From positions 55,851,007 through 55,915,006 of the forward strand of contig CM053269.1 of NCBI GenBank assembly GCA_028583415.1: a DNA stretch of 64,000 nucleotides. The letters run 5' to 3'. Source of the stretch: Protea cynaroides. Lineage: Eukaryota > Streptophyta > Magnoliopsida > Proteales > Proteaceae. Of the stretch, positions 22,605 through 36,500 are shown piece by piece. The position numbers and the translations under genes are program-made. How positions within the stretch are numbered: the first letter of the stretch is position 1; each line of letters starts with the position of its first letter. The notes beneath the pieces are model-generated. The model had not been told where the DNA came from. It did no database searches and saw only the letters and a program-made list of their open reading frames with translations.

Positions 22605-23765
22605 TAAAAACGAGTTTGGCTATTGTCAATATACCCAAAGTAGTGTTTTACCCTCACGTCTGTTTTCTTTTTGATAATTTTGCACCGTTAATTTCAGAAA
22701 AGATCCTTTGTGTGACTGCCCCGCAGTGAAGAAATGCATCACTGCCGCTTGGCAATCATTGGAGGGGATCCAAGCTCCTTTATTTTGCCCCTTTGACTTC
22801 CCTCTCCCTTCCGTCTCCATCACCACATTTGTCTCTCTCTAACTGTTTCATGATCTTCCGCAGCAATGCTGGGGCTTTACGATACTAGAAAAACATCACA
22901 CCATTAGAGGCGAAAATGATGGCGGTGATACTGATGATAGCAATGCTGGGGCTTTACAATACTAGACATTGACTGCAATAACAGATGGGGCTGCCAGTCC
23001 ACTGGTCCATGGCCCGATTACTATCACAAAGAGTTGGCATCCTCGATTTTCCCTTCTCGAAACCACAAATCTCCAAATCTGATCTTCTCTTGTCTAGTTT
23101 GTTTTTGTGGGTTTTCCTGTTGGAAATAACAAATAACTATGTGAAGTAACCCAAACAAAACCTTCTCAGTTAATGATAAACAACAGAGGTTAGAGTTCAT
23201 CAGAGAAAATCAAGAAACAAGAAAATGGAAAAGGGCCTCTTCCCAGTTCTCACCACAACACAGACATGGTAGTGAGAGAGATGGTTTTGGGAAGTTGTTA
23301 ATTAAAGGTAGAACCTACAGTTGCTTAAGGAAGTAAGGTTCTTGAACCCCCCCCCTCCTCTCTCTCAACACCCCCAAGGCCCCAAGGTCACTAGTAAATG
23401 AGGGCCGGGTAATTGTTGGAGATGAGTCCGTCCTTGGTAGTGATGAAGCGACAATTAGCGCATGTGGTGTTGAACATTTGAAGCTTCCACACAGCAGCTG
23501 TGTTGTTCTAGTGGGCGGGCCAAACAATCAGAGATTTTCCATTTAAAGTATAAAAAATTTGTTTCCCTTTTTTTCGATTCGCTTGCAATCAAACAATGCC
23601 AACATAACCGGAACAAAACATGAGGTGTGGAAAGAGAGAGGCAATAGAAGAGGGACGAAGAGGATAGTCAAGGGGCAAAATTGTCAAAAGAAGACAGGTA
23701 ATGAAGGTAAAACACTGTTTTGAGTATATTGGTAATACCCAAACTCATTTCTAATCAAGTATTAT
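22605..23765. mobile_element. Non-autonomous element with long degenerate inverted ends
   Basis: The left end GAGTTTGGCTATTGTCAATA followed by TACCCAAAGTAGTGTTTTAC is mirrored at the right by GTAAAACACTGTTTTGAGTA followed by TATTGGTAATACCCAAACTC. Inverted similarity continues inward (TTTTGATAATTTTGC against CAAAATTGTCAAAAG). The interior is non-coding. Two near-copies of GCAATGCTGGGGCTTTACGATACTAGA (22863 and 22942) lie inside. The superfamily is not determined. Confidence 0.6.
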
Positions 23766-24115
23766 TCCCAAAAACCTAAAGACAATCTATTTTCCTTACC
23801 AGCTGACATGAAAGGGATTTTCTTTTTGACATGGGGGCGGTGTAAAAAACAAAAGTGACACCGGTTTGCTGGTGCTTGTCAGAAATCGATGCAAACATTT
23901 GCCCTAATTACAAAGTTCCATTCCTACCCCTATCTACGAAGATCCTATAATACCCCCTACTTTTGGTGTCCCTAATCTCCAAGAAAAAAAAATCATCTCA
24001 TATTATCTAGTTCGTCCAGCTGTTGGATTAGATTGGACACGGTCCAACAAGAGAAGAAATATGAGTGCCAATCACAACCCCCCAATAGGAATCGATGTCC
24101 TTATGAAATGTTGGG

Positions 24116-24272
24116 ATTCAAATCCTCTCTTGCCCTCATGTTGGCATGAGAAAAATCTTGTGGCTGTCATTCACTGTGCGTATATACCAACATTGATATG
24201 TGCAAACTACAGCCACAGGATTTTCCTCATGCTAACATAAAGAGCATTGGAGGATTAAAATCCGAAATGTTG
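24116..24272. mobile_element. Foldback MITE just upstream of the RlmN-like gene
   Basis: ATTCAAATCCTCTCTTGCCC followed by TCATGTTGGCATGAG and AAAAATCTTGTGGCTGT pairs with ACAGCCACAGGATTTTCCTC followed by ATGCTAACATAA and GGATTAAAATCC. It ends about 300 bp before the start codon at 24569, so it may lie in the promoter. Confidence 0.65.
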
Positions 24273-24568
24273 GGATATGCCACCATTTCGATAAGTCGTG
24301 ACACTAGATTACGGCATCTAAATCGTGAGATCAGGTCACGGCACCAGCGCCAGTAAGTATAAGGGATGTACGAAGGAAGAAATGTAGGCTGCCGCCTTAT
24401 CGAATCCTCTTGATTGTTGCCATTTCCCACAGTTGGTAGCCTTGCTTATTTGAAAACCCCCATAGATGTTCTTTCGTCCGTCTTACCCTGAAACTCTCGC
24501 AACGGGGAAGTGAGCAGTGAGAAGTAGGAGTGTAGTCATCCTGAGTCCGCTTCAAAGCTAAAACTCGA

Positions 24569-27500
24569 ATGGCGCTGCTTCAGCACGTGTGCTCAATTCC
24601 CCTGGTACGTGCTGTCCGCTCACGCTCCTTGTCCAATATCTCCATTTCCATTCCATCCTCGCGGGCTCCTATCGTCTCCATCCCCTCGCCTTCTTCCGCA
24701 CGAGTCCCTCCTGTGGGTTCCCGCGTGCTTCTTGGAATGTCCGAGAAGGAGCTTCAGCAGCTGGCCGTCGACTTCGGCCAGGTTAGATTGCAGTAATCGT
24801 AATTGTATTATTGTATACGAAAGGAAACAAATCCAAGTTTGAAAACAAGTTATTAGCCTCTTTCAAATGGTACAGTAATATTTGTTTTTTCTATCATTAT
24901 TTCCGACCGCATTACTCTGAACTTGTGCAATGATTATCAGCAATGCTATCGAGGGAAACAACTCCATCATCTTCTTTACAAGACTAAGGCTAAGGAAATT
25001 GAGGATTTCAGTCACCGTGAGTCATTTTCCGCTTCCTTTTTTACCATTTCAAGAACTCCCAATTCACTTTTGTTCTACCGGAATTTAAACTATTGTTGGG
25101 TTTGTGGAAACTTTGGTGAGTAGTTCCCAAGGCCTTCAGGTATGATCTTAAGGAAGCGGGATGGATAGTTGGCAGGTCGCCTGTTTACCGGGTTGTTACT
25201 GCAGCTGATGGTACTGTCAAGGTCAGGGCGTTATTCTTTTGCCTTTCTTTCTCTTCGGTTCTTGTTACTTTCATTGTTCGATTGGCTTAAATTCAAGTTA
25301 ATACACTGGTTGATATTGTAATTGCTTGAGGTCATGACAATAATTCAAATTCACTTACTATTTCGTTCCTTGCTCGTTGCCTACTTCCTTCGGCATTTGA
25401 AGCTTTAAGATTGTAATTCGTTTGGAAACTGATGTGGTAGTTGTCACTTGTCAACTGAGTGACAATGGATCAGAACTAGTCTGAAATGGATCAGTTCATC
25501 CCACCTGCAAAGTGGGACTGGTTTATATAGAGTCAGAAAAGGTGTAGGTTTTGGGCGTTACCATCAGATCCTCCTCTCCTAGCAGCTAATAAACTGATTA
25601 TCTCCCCGTATCGTAAGATTTTCAGAATGCAATAACTACTAATGTTTCTTTTGGGTAAGTAGAAAGCATAATTACTCATGTCGTTTACAACAAATGGAGA
25701 AAGATAAAAACTTTGGAGACTACTGGAACATGCTTAGCTCTTCTAGATCTTTGTCTTTTCTGGGTAGATACCTTGTGTCCTGGCTAGGGCATGGTTTGGC
25801 TAGGTTGCACCCTGGATACTCTCCCAAGTGCTTGAGTGTGGTATATTGGGAGTGGATCCATTGACACAAAGATTGTTGACATTGGCATGTCTTGTGTGAT
25901 TGATTTGACTGGACGTGTTATCAAGGTTATTGTTGTACTGCTGTGACCTATGACTAAGGTATCAAGGAGCTGTATATGCTGATGTGACTGCTCTGTTAAA
26001 AAAGGTATCTGCATTTAAACATTAATGGGCATGGATAATTAAAACTGTTATGGAGCAGAATTCTTTTAGAGAGGTTTTGAGTATGTCTTCTGGAGACCCT
26101 TGATGTTCTCCAAGCACTTAATTTTACCAAAGAACTAATGGTGTCTATTTTGTCAAACGATTGAGGCTCTTAACTATTCCTTCTTTATTGAAACTATTTG
26201 AGGCATTTCAACTCATTTGCAGCTTCCTTATTCTTTATTTTCTTGCTTTTCCCAGTTTATTCTTTTTAATCCCATGCATGTGTCAGTTGACTAAATGTAT
26301 GATGCATTGAACACTGGTTTGATTGTTGATGCCAATGCTGAGTACAATTAAAATTTTATTTACTTATTTATTTATTTATTTGGGGTTTGGGGGATTAGAA
26401 ATTCCAATAGTAAATGACACAAGAGCTGAATAGGAGGACTGATGTTATTTTATTGGTATTTACTAGTGATTTAATGGGAGCAAAAAAACAAAAAAAAAGG
26501 TGTTCTTTGATGCGTGTTCATCAGATGAAAATTCATGTTGTTCCGTGTCTGTGTATGTGTAGTTATACTTATGCTTATTTGCTGGTCATTTCTGATCATT
26601 GCAGATATTGATAAAACTAGAAGACAACAGATTAATTGAAACTGTTGGGATACCAGTTGAAGATGATAAAGGTTCTCAACGTTTGACTGCTTGCGTCTCA
26701 TCACAGGTAAGAATTTTGAATGAATAACATGACCAGTAGAAAATATTCTGGTAATTGCTCATGTAGAGATTCAAGTTTTGTAATATCTTGTTTTCACAAC
26801 AATTTTCTTGTATGTACATTACTTAAATTTTCCAGGTGGGCTGTCCATTGCGTTGCTCATTTTGTGCTACTGGGCAAGGAGGGTATTCGAGGAACCTTAA
26901 GCGTCATGAAATTATTGAGCAGGTCATCTAAAGTTGTATCCTTATAGGTTTATTTTTGATATTATACATAAGCTTCATCATCTTTACTTCTCAGTAACTT
27001 TAATATCTACATCAATTTATGTAGGTCCTCATTATAGAAGAGCTATTCAAGTACAGGGTGACAAATGTTGTGTTTATGGGAATGGGTGAGCCAATGTTGA
27101 ATCTGAAGGCAGTTTTAGAAGCACATCGATGCTTGAATAAGGTCTATCTTTAACTCATTCGTACTTATATGGTTTTGCCTTGATTTATTTGATGAAACTG
27201 GCAATAGATCAATAACCTACCGATAAGTAGCATGAAGATTTATGTCCCTGTCAAGTTTAAAAATCTTGGATTTCGGTCGCTGCCAAAATTGAAATTTTGA
27301 CAGAAATGACTGAAATCACACTGAAAACCTGCATTTTTAGCATTGAATTTCAGCCAGTTTGAGGGGCCAACGGCCATATTAAGGTTGCGGTGGAACTTAT
27401 TTTAGCCTCTATAAATATATGTGAACATTTATATTGCAAAAATACTCACAAAAAAATGGTAGTTCGGCTTTGCAGTCTAGGTTGCTAGTATTCAACAAGC

Positions 27501-30500
27501 CTTGTTGTATACATTGTGTAACATTGTCTATTCTACACATTAGTTTAGTATTGGAATACACATAAGGCAAGTTAAACAAGTAAATTATGCAGTACCAAAT
27601 GAAGAAACATTATATTGATTAATTATGTAAGAGTAATCTGTACATGTAGATGTAATACAATGAGACGCAAGTGACAAACACTCCCAAATCCCAACAATAC
27701 AATACTCAGTGGTGGTACATGAGTAGATGGTACAAAGAGGACCATAGTTGTCAAGGCATCACCTAGGTGCCGCCTAGGCTTTCAAGTGCCCTTTTGGGCC
27801 CAATGTAAGAAAGTTGACCACCTTGGACGCCTTAGTGTTGCCGCTGTTGCCTTGGATGCCTAGTCATCGCCTTGTGACAACATGCTTTATGTAATATCAG
27901 CATTTTGGCACTTCACGAATTTACGTTGATTTATGTTTCTTACTTTGTTTTTGATGAATTTGCTTATATTATATCCTATGCTTTGTTTAATGTTTGTTGT
28001 TTTTCTCATATTAGGTCATTACTATCATAATTGTATTATATTGCATTGATATGATTTCTATTTTTTTGGGGGTAAAAATTGATATGATTTCTATGTTGCA
28101 TATAAACATAATTATATAAATTTTTTGTTGCTATATTACATATAATGCATGCCTAGGATGCCTAGGCAGGCGACTTGTTTCCTAAGCGCTTGGGTGGTCC
28201 TCCAACGCTTTGGGTTGCCTTGTCGACTTAACAATTATGATGTGGATCTCCTCTCGCCATTTTAAATTTAGATTATAATTAATATTGTTGAATGTCGTCC
28301 TTAGTAGGACTCTCTCATATATGATGTGTTTTTGGTTTATTTGTTTTCTTTGTGAACTAGGACTCTAACTCTTTATGTCCTTAGTACTTAAGTCTCTCTA
28401 GGATTCCTAGTCCCTTTTAGTTTGTAACCTCTTTCTTATAAATAAAAACTGGACAGTGGGAGAATGATAACTCTCACCTTTCTTCTGATTCAACATGGTA
28501 TCAGAGCCACTATCGTCCCTTTGTTCTGGGCGGTACCCTCAACCCCACATAAACCCATCGATCTCCCTCACCTCCCCTCCTTTTCCCCTGAAACTCTGAA
28601 GGAGAGTTCCCTAACCCTAGGCGACTTGAATCCCAAGTTCTTACCTGGTGAAACCATCTATGCTGCAAGAACCAAGCCTCGAAGCACTGCTGAACCTGCA
28701 ACTACCGCCTGGTCATATTCCTAGAACTCGATATGATCCCTTTGGCTTCATATTTGACTGAATATGATGTGCAATCAGTAGGTATATGAGTTAGCAATCT
28801 TCCCTCAAAGTTTCAGCTCCAACCGACCTGATTTGAGGAAGTTCTTCTTCCTTCAACCAACTCTGGTTTCCGCTGGCTGCTTTGTTTTTTTTCTGTCGTG
28901 AGGATGAAGACTGCTTAATTGTTTTGAAAGGGTAAAACTATATTATAACTGTCTTTCCAGATTTGCCCTTAAATAAATAATGTGTTTCCAGTTTTATCCT
29001 AAGGGATCCTAAAGGTCTGTTTGTTTCCTCCACAGTTGTTAAATTCTGATTATTTATAATTCTGCCACTTATAGTATGCTTCACTGGTTGAGTTTTTGAC
29101 TTATTAACGTTTCTGCCACAAGGGCCTGTTTGGTTATGTAAGGGAAAACTCCAACATTATTCTTGATTGTTTTGTTTGAAATTATTTTTACATAACCAAA
29201 TCAAGATTATTTCTTCTTGTGATTACAATGTCTTCTGATATAACATCTGCTGGAATGGATTTTTATAAGATGGAAAATCTCACCATTCCAACAAATACCA
29301 CAAAACTTGATGGTGGTAACTATCTAATGTGATCTCGTGCCACACAACTTTCTATCACCGCCGAGGATTATCCGGCTATCTCACGAGAGCCAAAACTAAG
29401 CCCATTACTGAAGATGCTACTCTAGACAAATGGAACGCTGAGAATTCCTTAGTAATGCAATATCTCCTTAATTCCATGCAACCTGCCATAGCCGAGGGAT
29501 ACCTCTTATTGGATACTGCTGCACAGATCTGGAAGTCTGCAAAGGACACATATTCCCAGGTTGGGAATGATGCCTTAATTTATGCTCTACAAAAAAAGGT
29601 TCATGAAACTACTCAAAAAGTGTTGACAGTATCTCAATATTATACTCAGTTGAGGAGTCATTGGCAGGCCATTGACTTTTATGACTCCATACATGCCAAG
29701 TGTGAAGAAGATGTTACATTGTTTAAGAAACGGGAAGAAAAGTACAGAGTCTATACCTTTCTGGCAGGATTGAATGTTGAGCTTGATCCTATTCGCTCAC
29801 AAATCCTTAGTAAGGATCCTTTCCCTACTCTAGAGCAGGCATATGCTATGGTTCAACTTGAAGACCAAAGGAGAGCTACTATGTTATTACCCTCTGTTCC
29901 TGATAGGTTTGCTCTCCAGACATCTTTACAAAAGGACTCCCAGCAAAGCAATTTCATCCATTATTATCCAAGTTGTGCATGGCTGATATATATGCACCAA
30001 CTTGAGGGGGAGTGTTGAATGTCGTCCTTAGTAGGACTCTCTCATATATGATGTGTTTTTGGTTTATTTGTTTTCTTTGTGAACTAGGACTCTAACTCTT
30101 TATGTCCTTAGTACTTAAGTCTCTCTAGGATTCCTAGTCCCTTTTAGTTTGTAACCTCTTTCTTATAAATAAAAACTGGACAGTGGGAGAATGATAACTC
30201 TCACCTTTCTTCTGATTCAACAAATATAAATTAATAGAATTCTGTTACTATTAAATAATTAATACCACATGAAGTTATGTGAAGGATCGAGTCCACTTAT
30301 GGACTGATGGTACCGACACCAATTTTTCTCTGACTTTATCACTAATGCAGGCCACATCATCGTGTGTCGGAAGAAATGCTCGAAATCCTCCATAGCTGCC
30401 CTGTAAATGGCATCATCTACATACTGGAGGTAACTTATCCTCGGGTATAGATCACTATACAATGAAGAAGCAGCCATTCTAACTGGATGATGTTGCTGGC

Positions 30501-33500
30501 ATATACGATAACGGTTGGGGTTTGTTAGGAGAAGTTGTCCATAAAGGACAATCCAATCTCTGAGCGGCCGTGATGCGAATCCGAATAACAATATGAAAGT
30601 CGCTATTGATCGCGAGGAACAATACCCGATATGAATGAAATCCAATAATTGTTGAATGCCATTGATATTGATGTTGTAGAAAAGAGAGAATTAGGGCTCC
30701 GAACTTGATGCCGATCTTAGGCCAATGGGTCTCTCACCCACACACACACAGTACCATCATGCTAGCAACAACAAATACTCACAGCTTTATTTCATTAAAC
30801 GTCAAACTTCTATACAGATTTACATTACCTCTATATAAGACAAGTCTGAGTCTCAAACGTTAGGAAACAGCTAATAAAAAAGAAGTACTAATTTATGGGA
30901 AGGAATAGAACTTGGTAACTGAATATTACAATTAAAAGGGAATCTACCATAACTGAAATTACAACCAAAAGGAAATCTACTACTAACTGCTGTTTCCAAA
31001 TTTCATGCCTTCCAAAATATCGCTGCTGTTGCCTTTGTTGATCCTTCCAAAATCGCACCTTCCCATATCACACGCATGCTTGTATGAGCCTTCTCATTTA
31101 TGAACAATGCATAAAGAATCAAGTTGACTCAGGGGCGAGACAGCAGCTTATTCTTGCGGCTATACTTGGCTCTTGTATATCGATCTACATCAGCTCCTCC
31201 GGCTGAGAATCATTCGACTCCAATGAATGTAGAGTGGACATGTAGTCATCATAGATGGAAGGAATCCAAATATGCTCATACGCTGGTTGGCCTTTCCACT
31301 TGATCAAGAAAGAATGAACACTCCCATCAACGATGAAGATGATCTTATCATCAATGACAGCTTCGATCACCTCATCCATCGGGGCAGCAAACCAAAGGAG
31401 ACGGACAGCCAGCTCGGCATCACCATCGTCAATGTGATGACCCGAATAGAGAGTAAGATCCGCCACATCAAATACATTACTGATATTCATATGGGGCGGT
31501 AACTCGAGCAAGTACGCATTTGGGCCAATGCATTTAAGAACCTGCAAAGGATCCATCTTTCAGGGGTGGAGATTTTGATTGGTGCCGGAAGAGAGTCGCT
31601 CCGGTGCAATACAGGGCATAACAAGATTTCCCGGCTTAAATTCAACATTGCGCCGATGCTGATCAGCAACGAGCTTATTGGAATCGATGCTGACAGCAAG
31701 ATGATGGCGGACCTCTGTATGGACTTCGGTGAGGTGGCGAATGAACTCATCGGTTTCAACACTGAGCCGCACTAAGGGAGGAAGGGGAACCAGATGAGTG
31801 GGGCAGCGCGGCTGGAGACCAAGAACAATCTCGAATGTTGTGCGACCAGTGACACGATTTACTGAACTATTATGCCCAAACTCGACAATGTCCAAGATGG
31901 AGGGCCAGGTCTGAGCATGATCACGCACCAAATAGCGAAGCAAGTTACTGAAGCTCCGATTAACGACTAACGTTTGTCCATCTGTTTGGGGATGAAACAC
32001 CAATGAGAACTTGAGCTTTGTTTTTGTCTTCAACCAGAGTGTTTTCGCAAAGTAACTTGTGAAATTGACATCATGATCAAAGACAATGGACTCTGGAAGG
32101 CCATGAAGGCGCACCACTTTACGGAAAAATAACTTAGTAAAATGGTGAGCATCAAAGGTTTTACGGCACGGGAGGAAATGGGCCATCTTGGAAACCAATC
32201 GAAGACGACCAGGATAGAATCAAGTTGCTCATGCGTCGGTGGTAGACCTAAAACAATGTCCATATTTATGTGGAGCCATGGGGCAGAAGCCAGAGGTAGA
32301 GAGGCCCGCATTCCACTTGGTGCCTTTAGCAACATGGCATGTGTGGCATTGTTGGACGACATGAAAGACATTCCTTTGGAGATGGGGCCAAAAATATAAA
32401 TCAGCAACAAGGGACAGCATCTTGTCTTTGCCAAAGTGACCCTCCATACCACCTCCGTGGAGCTTGCAGATGAGATATTGCTGAGGAGAGCTATTAGGGA
32501 TGTATTGGCGAGTGCCCAGAATAAGAAGTCATTTTGTGAGGAATACTTAGGATCAGTTTCTCCCTGTTGTAGCTTGGCATATAGAGTAGAGAAATCCACA
32601 TTGGACTGATAATCGCCCTTGTATATTGGAAGTGTTCAACACAAGAATATGATGGCTGAGGGCATCAGCAGCCTGATTTTCCTTCCCCGCTTTGTAGCAT
32701 AATACAAAGATGAATTCCTACAAATAGGCAGTCTATTTGGTGTGCCGACTACTGATAGTCTTTTGAGAATGGAAGTATTTGAGAGCCTCATGATCCAAAT
32801 ACAATATAAATTCCTTGCCAATAAGATAGGGTCACCATTGTTTCAAAACCTGTACTGCCGCATAGAGCTCCATATCATAAGTGGAGTAGCGCTTCTTGGC
32901 ATCATTCATTTTTTCGCTGTAAAACACATTTAGGGGGTTGGCTTGAGAGAGAACACCGCCGGCACCCACATGAGATGCGTCGGTGGCGACCTTGAAGATC
33001 TGCTTGAAATCAGGAAGTCTAAGGACTAGAGCTTCAATCATTTTATGCTTGATCAAATTAAAATGCAGTGGTCGCGACTCTTGTCTAGTAGAAGTGACCT
33101 TTCCCCCCTTTCATACATTCGGTGATGGGTGCCATGAGCACACTGAAATTGCGAATGAACCGATGGTAAAAAGAACCAAGTCCTTGAAAGCTATGTACCT
33201 CTGTTAGAGTCCGTCAAATGACCCAGTTTAACATACTCTGAATTTTATCTGGGTCAACTTCGACATCATGGGATGAGATAATGAACCCTAGAAAGACCAC
33301 TTTAGGCAACATGAAAGAGCATTTTTTTTCATATTGACATAGAGCTTCTTGGCTTGTAAATTCGGAGTACTTGGCGAAGGTGCTCAAGATGGTCATTGGG
33401 AGTGTTGTTGTATATAAGATATCATCAAAATAAACCACAAGGAATATTTCAATGAAGGGTTGGAGTACCTGACTCATTAACCGCATGAGGTGCTCGGAGC

Positions 33501-36500
33501 ATTGGTAAGGCCGATCGGCATGATGCTTTTCCACTCATTGCTGGGTTAAATACGAACCTGATGATATCCACAGCGAAGATCAATTTTGGAGAAAATAGTA
33601 GATACATGTAACATATCTAGCATGTCGTCAAGTCGCGGGATGGGAAACCGATATTTGACTGTGATTTTATTTATAGCTCAGCTATCGATTCACATCTGCC
33701 ATGAACCATCTTTTTTGGGAGAGAGTAGAGCAGGTACCGCAGATGAACTCATGCTCTCGGTGATAAAACCCTTCTTGAGGAGATCGTCCACTTGTCGCTT
33801 GAGCTCAGAGTGCTCGGTTGGGATTAGGCGATAAGTGGGAAGATTTGGAAGAATCAAGCCGAGTACAAAATCAATAGCATGCTGAATGTTCCCCATCGGG
33901 GGCAATTTGTCTGGGAGCTTGTTTGGAGCAACATCTGCAAAATCAGATAGAAGAGCTTTGATAGCAGGGAGTGATTAGTAGTGGCGATCGGGGTGGCAGC
34001 TGTTGTAAGGAGGGCTAGTATGAGACCGGCCTCCTTATTATTATGGAGAAACTCACGATGGGAGAGGGCTAAAATACCTTTTTCCGCCGGAACTTTTTGT
34101 TTCTTGTTACTTGTGGGAATACAAAGAGATACGTGAGTTGAAGGAAGAGACTGTAATATGCATTGTCACTTCTGATGGGCGGATTTCAACCGAGGGCGCA
34201 TGGCTGGAATATTGAGGGGATTGAACACAAGAGGCTTACCCTTGAAATTGAAATAACATTGGTTTTTCGTGCCTCCAACCAAAACATTATTATCGTACAG
34301 CTACGTCCGTCCAAGGAGCAGATCGGTGAGCACCATCGGAATCACATCGCACCACACCGTCTCCTCATATTCGCCTAGCTTTAACGGTACCGAGCATCGT
34401 TGCAGAACCTCCAAGGTATCATTGTTGAGCAGGGAGACTTTATATGGTTGAGGGTATGCTTCAATCTGCAATTGCCCATCAATTATAAAGCTTAGGAGAT
34501 GACATTAACACAACTCACACTATCTAGAATAACTTGGGAAGTTTTTGGCCCACTAGTCATCAAAGTGTAGAAGATACAATGGGGTGGCCAATCTTCTCCT
34601 TTAGTTCCGGCGACCAAGATGCGGCTAACCACGTGTATCTCATATGTGTTTTCAGGATTATCATCAACCAACCCCTCGTACTCCTCATCATCGGTGCTTA
34701 GAGCCTTCTCCTCGTTCATTTGAGGATCACAAAACTGAGTGTTGGGATTTGCTTCCACGGTTGCGACAATGGAGTTAGATTTTCCCCTTTGTGGACAGAA
34801 TTTTGCATAATGTCCAGTTTGCAAACAATGGTAACACTTAATGGAACTGGCCGTGGTCATTGGGCCTTGCCCTTATCGGTAGCAATAGCAACAGATTGAG
34901 TTGAGGGAGTACTCAATTTAGAACCTGAAAACTGTTAGTGTGGTATACTGAGAGGAAGGGCGATGAGCAGTTTTAATCAAACAGTGGTTACGCCCATCTT
35001 ATTGTCGATGCCATTTCGCAATCACAAGCAAAGACGAGATAAAAGCTGTTCATCAATTTCTTCCGTACCTGTATGGGCTATAAGACCATCAAATTTATCC
35101 ATATATTCTTCTACTGATCATGAAGCCACTGTTGGAAGGTGGAAGGAAGATATTGTTCCTTCAATATTTCCTTCTTGTCTTCTTATGTGTTTGGTTCTTG
35201 ATGACGACGGTATAACGTGTTTTCTTGGGAATGCCACCATTCTCAAACCGTGCCTGTCAAGATAGTGTGGGCTAACTGGATTTCTCGCTCCTCCGTTAAT
35301 CTATACCAAGCAAAGTAATTGTCCAAAGCACATAGCCTATCATAAAAAAATTGTGGATCATGCTTACCGTTATAGTCTTTTAAGTTCAACTTGACCTTGT
35401 GTCGATCGTCAATGGGGGCGAGGATCTTGATCGTGGTGGATGATAGGGCATCATTGGCTGGGATGGGGGTAGGGGTTGCCCATTGAGGTAAGTTGGTGGT
35501 CCTTCGTGGTGGCTGATTGACCAAGGACTGGGGGTGCTCCATAGATTGCGAGCTAAGACACTACTCAATGCTAGCAACTTGTTCCGACAGTTATCGAATC
35601 ATCTCAACTAACTATTGTTGGGAGGGTCCACTCCAACGGGGTTAGGGAGCTACCGTCACCCATAGCTCTGATGTCAAATTGATGCGAATCCGAATAACGA
35701 CACAAACGTCGATTTTGTTTGCGAGGAACAATACTTGTAACGAGTGAAGTCCGATAATTGTCGAATGCTGTTGATATCGATGTTGCAGAAAAGAGAAAAG
35801 TAAGGGAACTGAACTTGAGACTGATCTCAGGCCAGTGTGTCTCTCTCCCGCACACAAAGTACCATCATGCTACCAGCAGCAGATACTCACAACTTTATTT
35901 CATTCAACGTCAAACTTCTCTACAGCTTTAAGTTACTTATATATAAGACTAGTCTAAGTCTCAAACGTTAGGGAACAACTAATAAAAAAGGAATTACTAA
36001 GATAATGAAAGGAATAGAACTTGGAAACTCTATATTACGATTAAAAGGGAATCTACCATAACTGAAATTACCACCAAAAGGAAATCTACTACTAACTGCT
36101 GCTGTCGAAATTTCATGCCCGTTGCCTTGTTGATCCTTCCAAATTCGCACCTTCCAATATCGTGCGCATGCCTTGTATGAGCCTTCCCATATACAAACTT
36201 ATCATGCATGCATAAAGAATCGAGTATACTTAGGGGTGAGGCAGCAGCTTATTCTTGCGGTTGTACTTGGCTGCTGTATATTGATCTACATCAGGCCATA
36301 TGCTCATAACCAAGGTTCGAGGTGCCGGTTTCGAGGCTGGTTTCGGTTAACCTCGAAACCAAGATATCTCGAGTTTCAACCGAAACTCGGTCGATACCTG
36401 GTATTTTTCCTTGGGACATCTCGAAGTTTGGTTTCAAGACCTAAAAGTGTTTTTCTTGATCTGAGGCTTTTTTTTTTTCTTTTTCTTTTTCTATAGCCTA

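Larger units (their letters stand above)
28286..30222 (+). mobile_element. Non-autonomous gag-only LTR retrotransposon (Copia-derived), recently inserted
   Basis: Two 210-bp LTRs (28286-28495 and 30013-30222) look identical base for base. They begin TGTTGAATGTCG and end TCTGATTCAACA. Target duplication AATAT is at 28281-28285 and 30223-30227. The primer-binding site TGGTATCAGAGCCAC (28496-28510), complementary to initiator-Met tRNA, touches the left LTR. The polypurine tract TTGAGGGGGAG (30002-30012) touches the right. The interior of about 1.5 kb has a Copia-type gag remnant and no protease, integrase or reverse transcriptase. This is the TR-GAG kind of element, mobilised by enzymes supplied elsewhere. 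It sits in intron 6 of the RlmN-like gene, in the same orientation. Confidence 0.93.

Noticed and set aside
24609..24842. Alternative frames of 65-77 aa over RlmN exon 1
   Set aside because: The frame starting at 24569 joins in phase to the next nine exons. The others do not.
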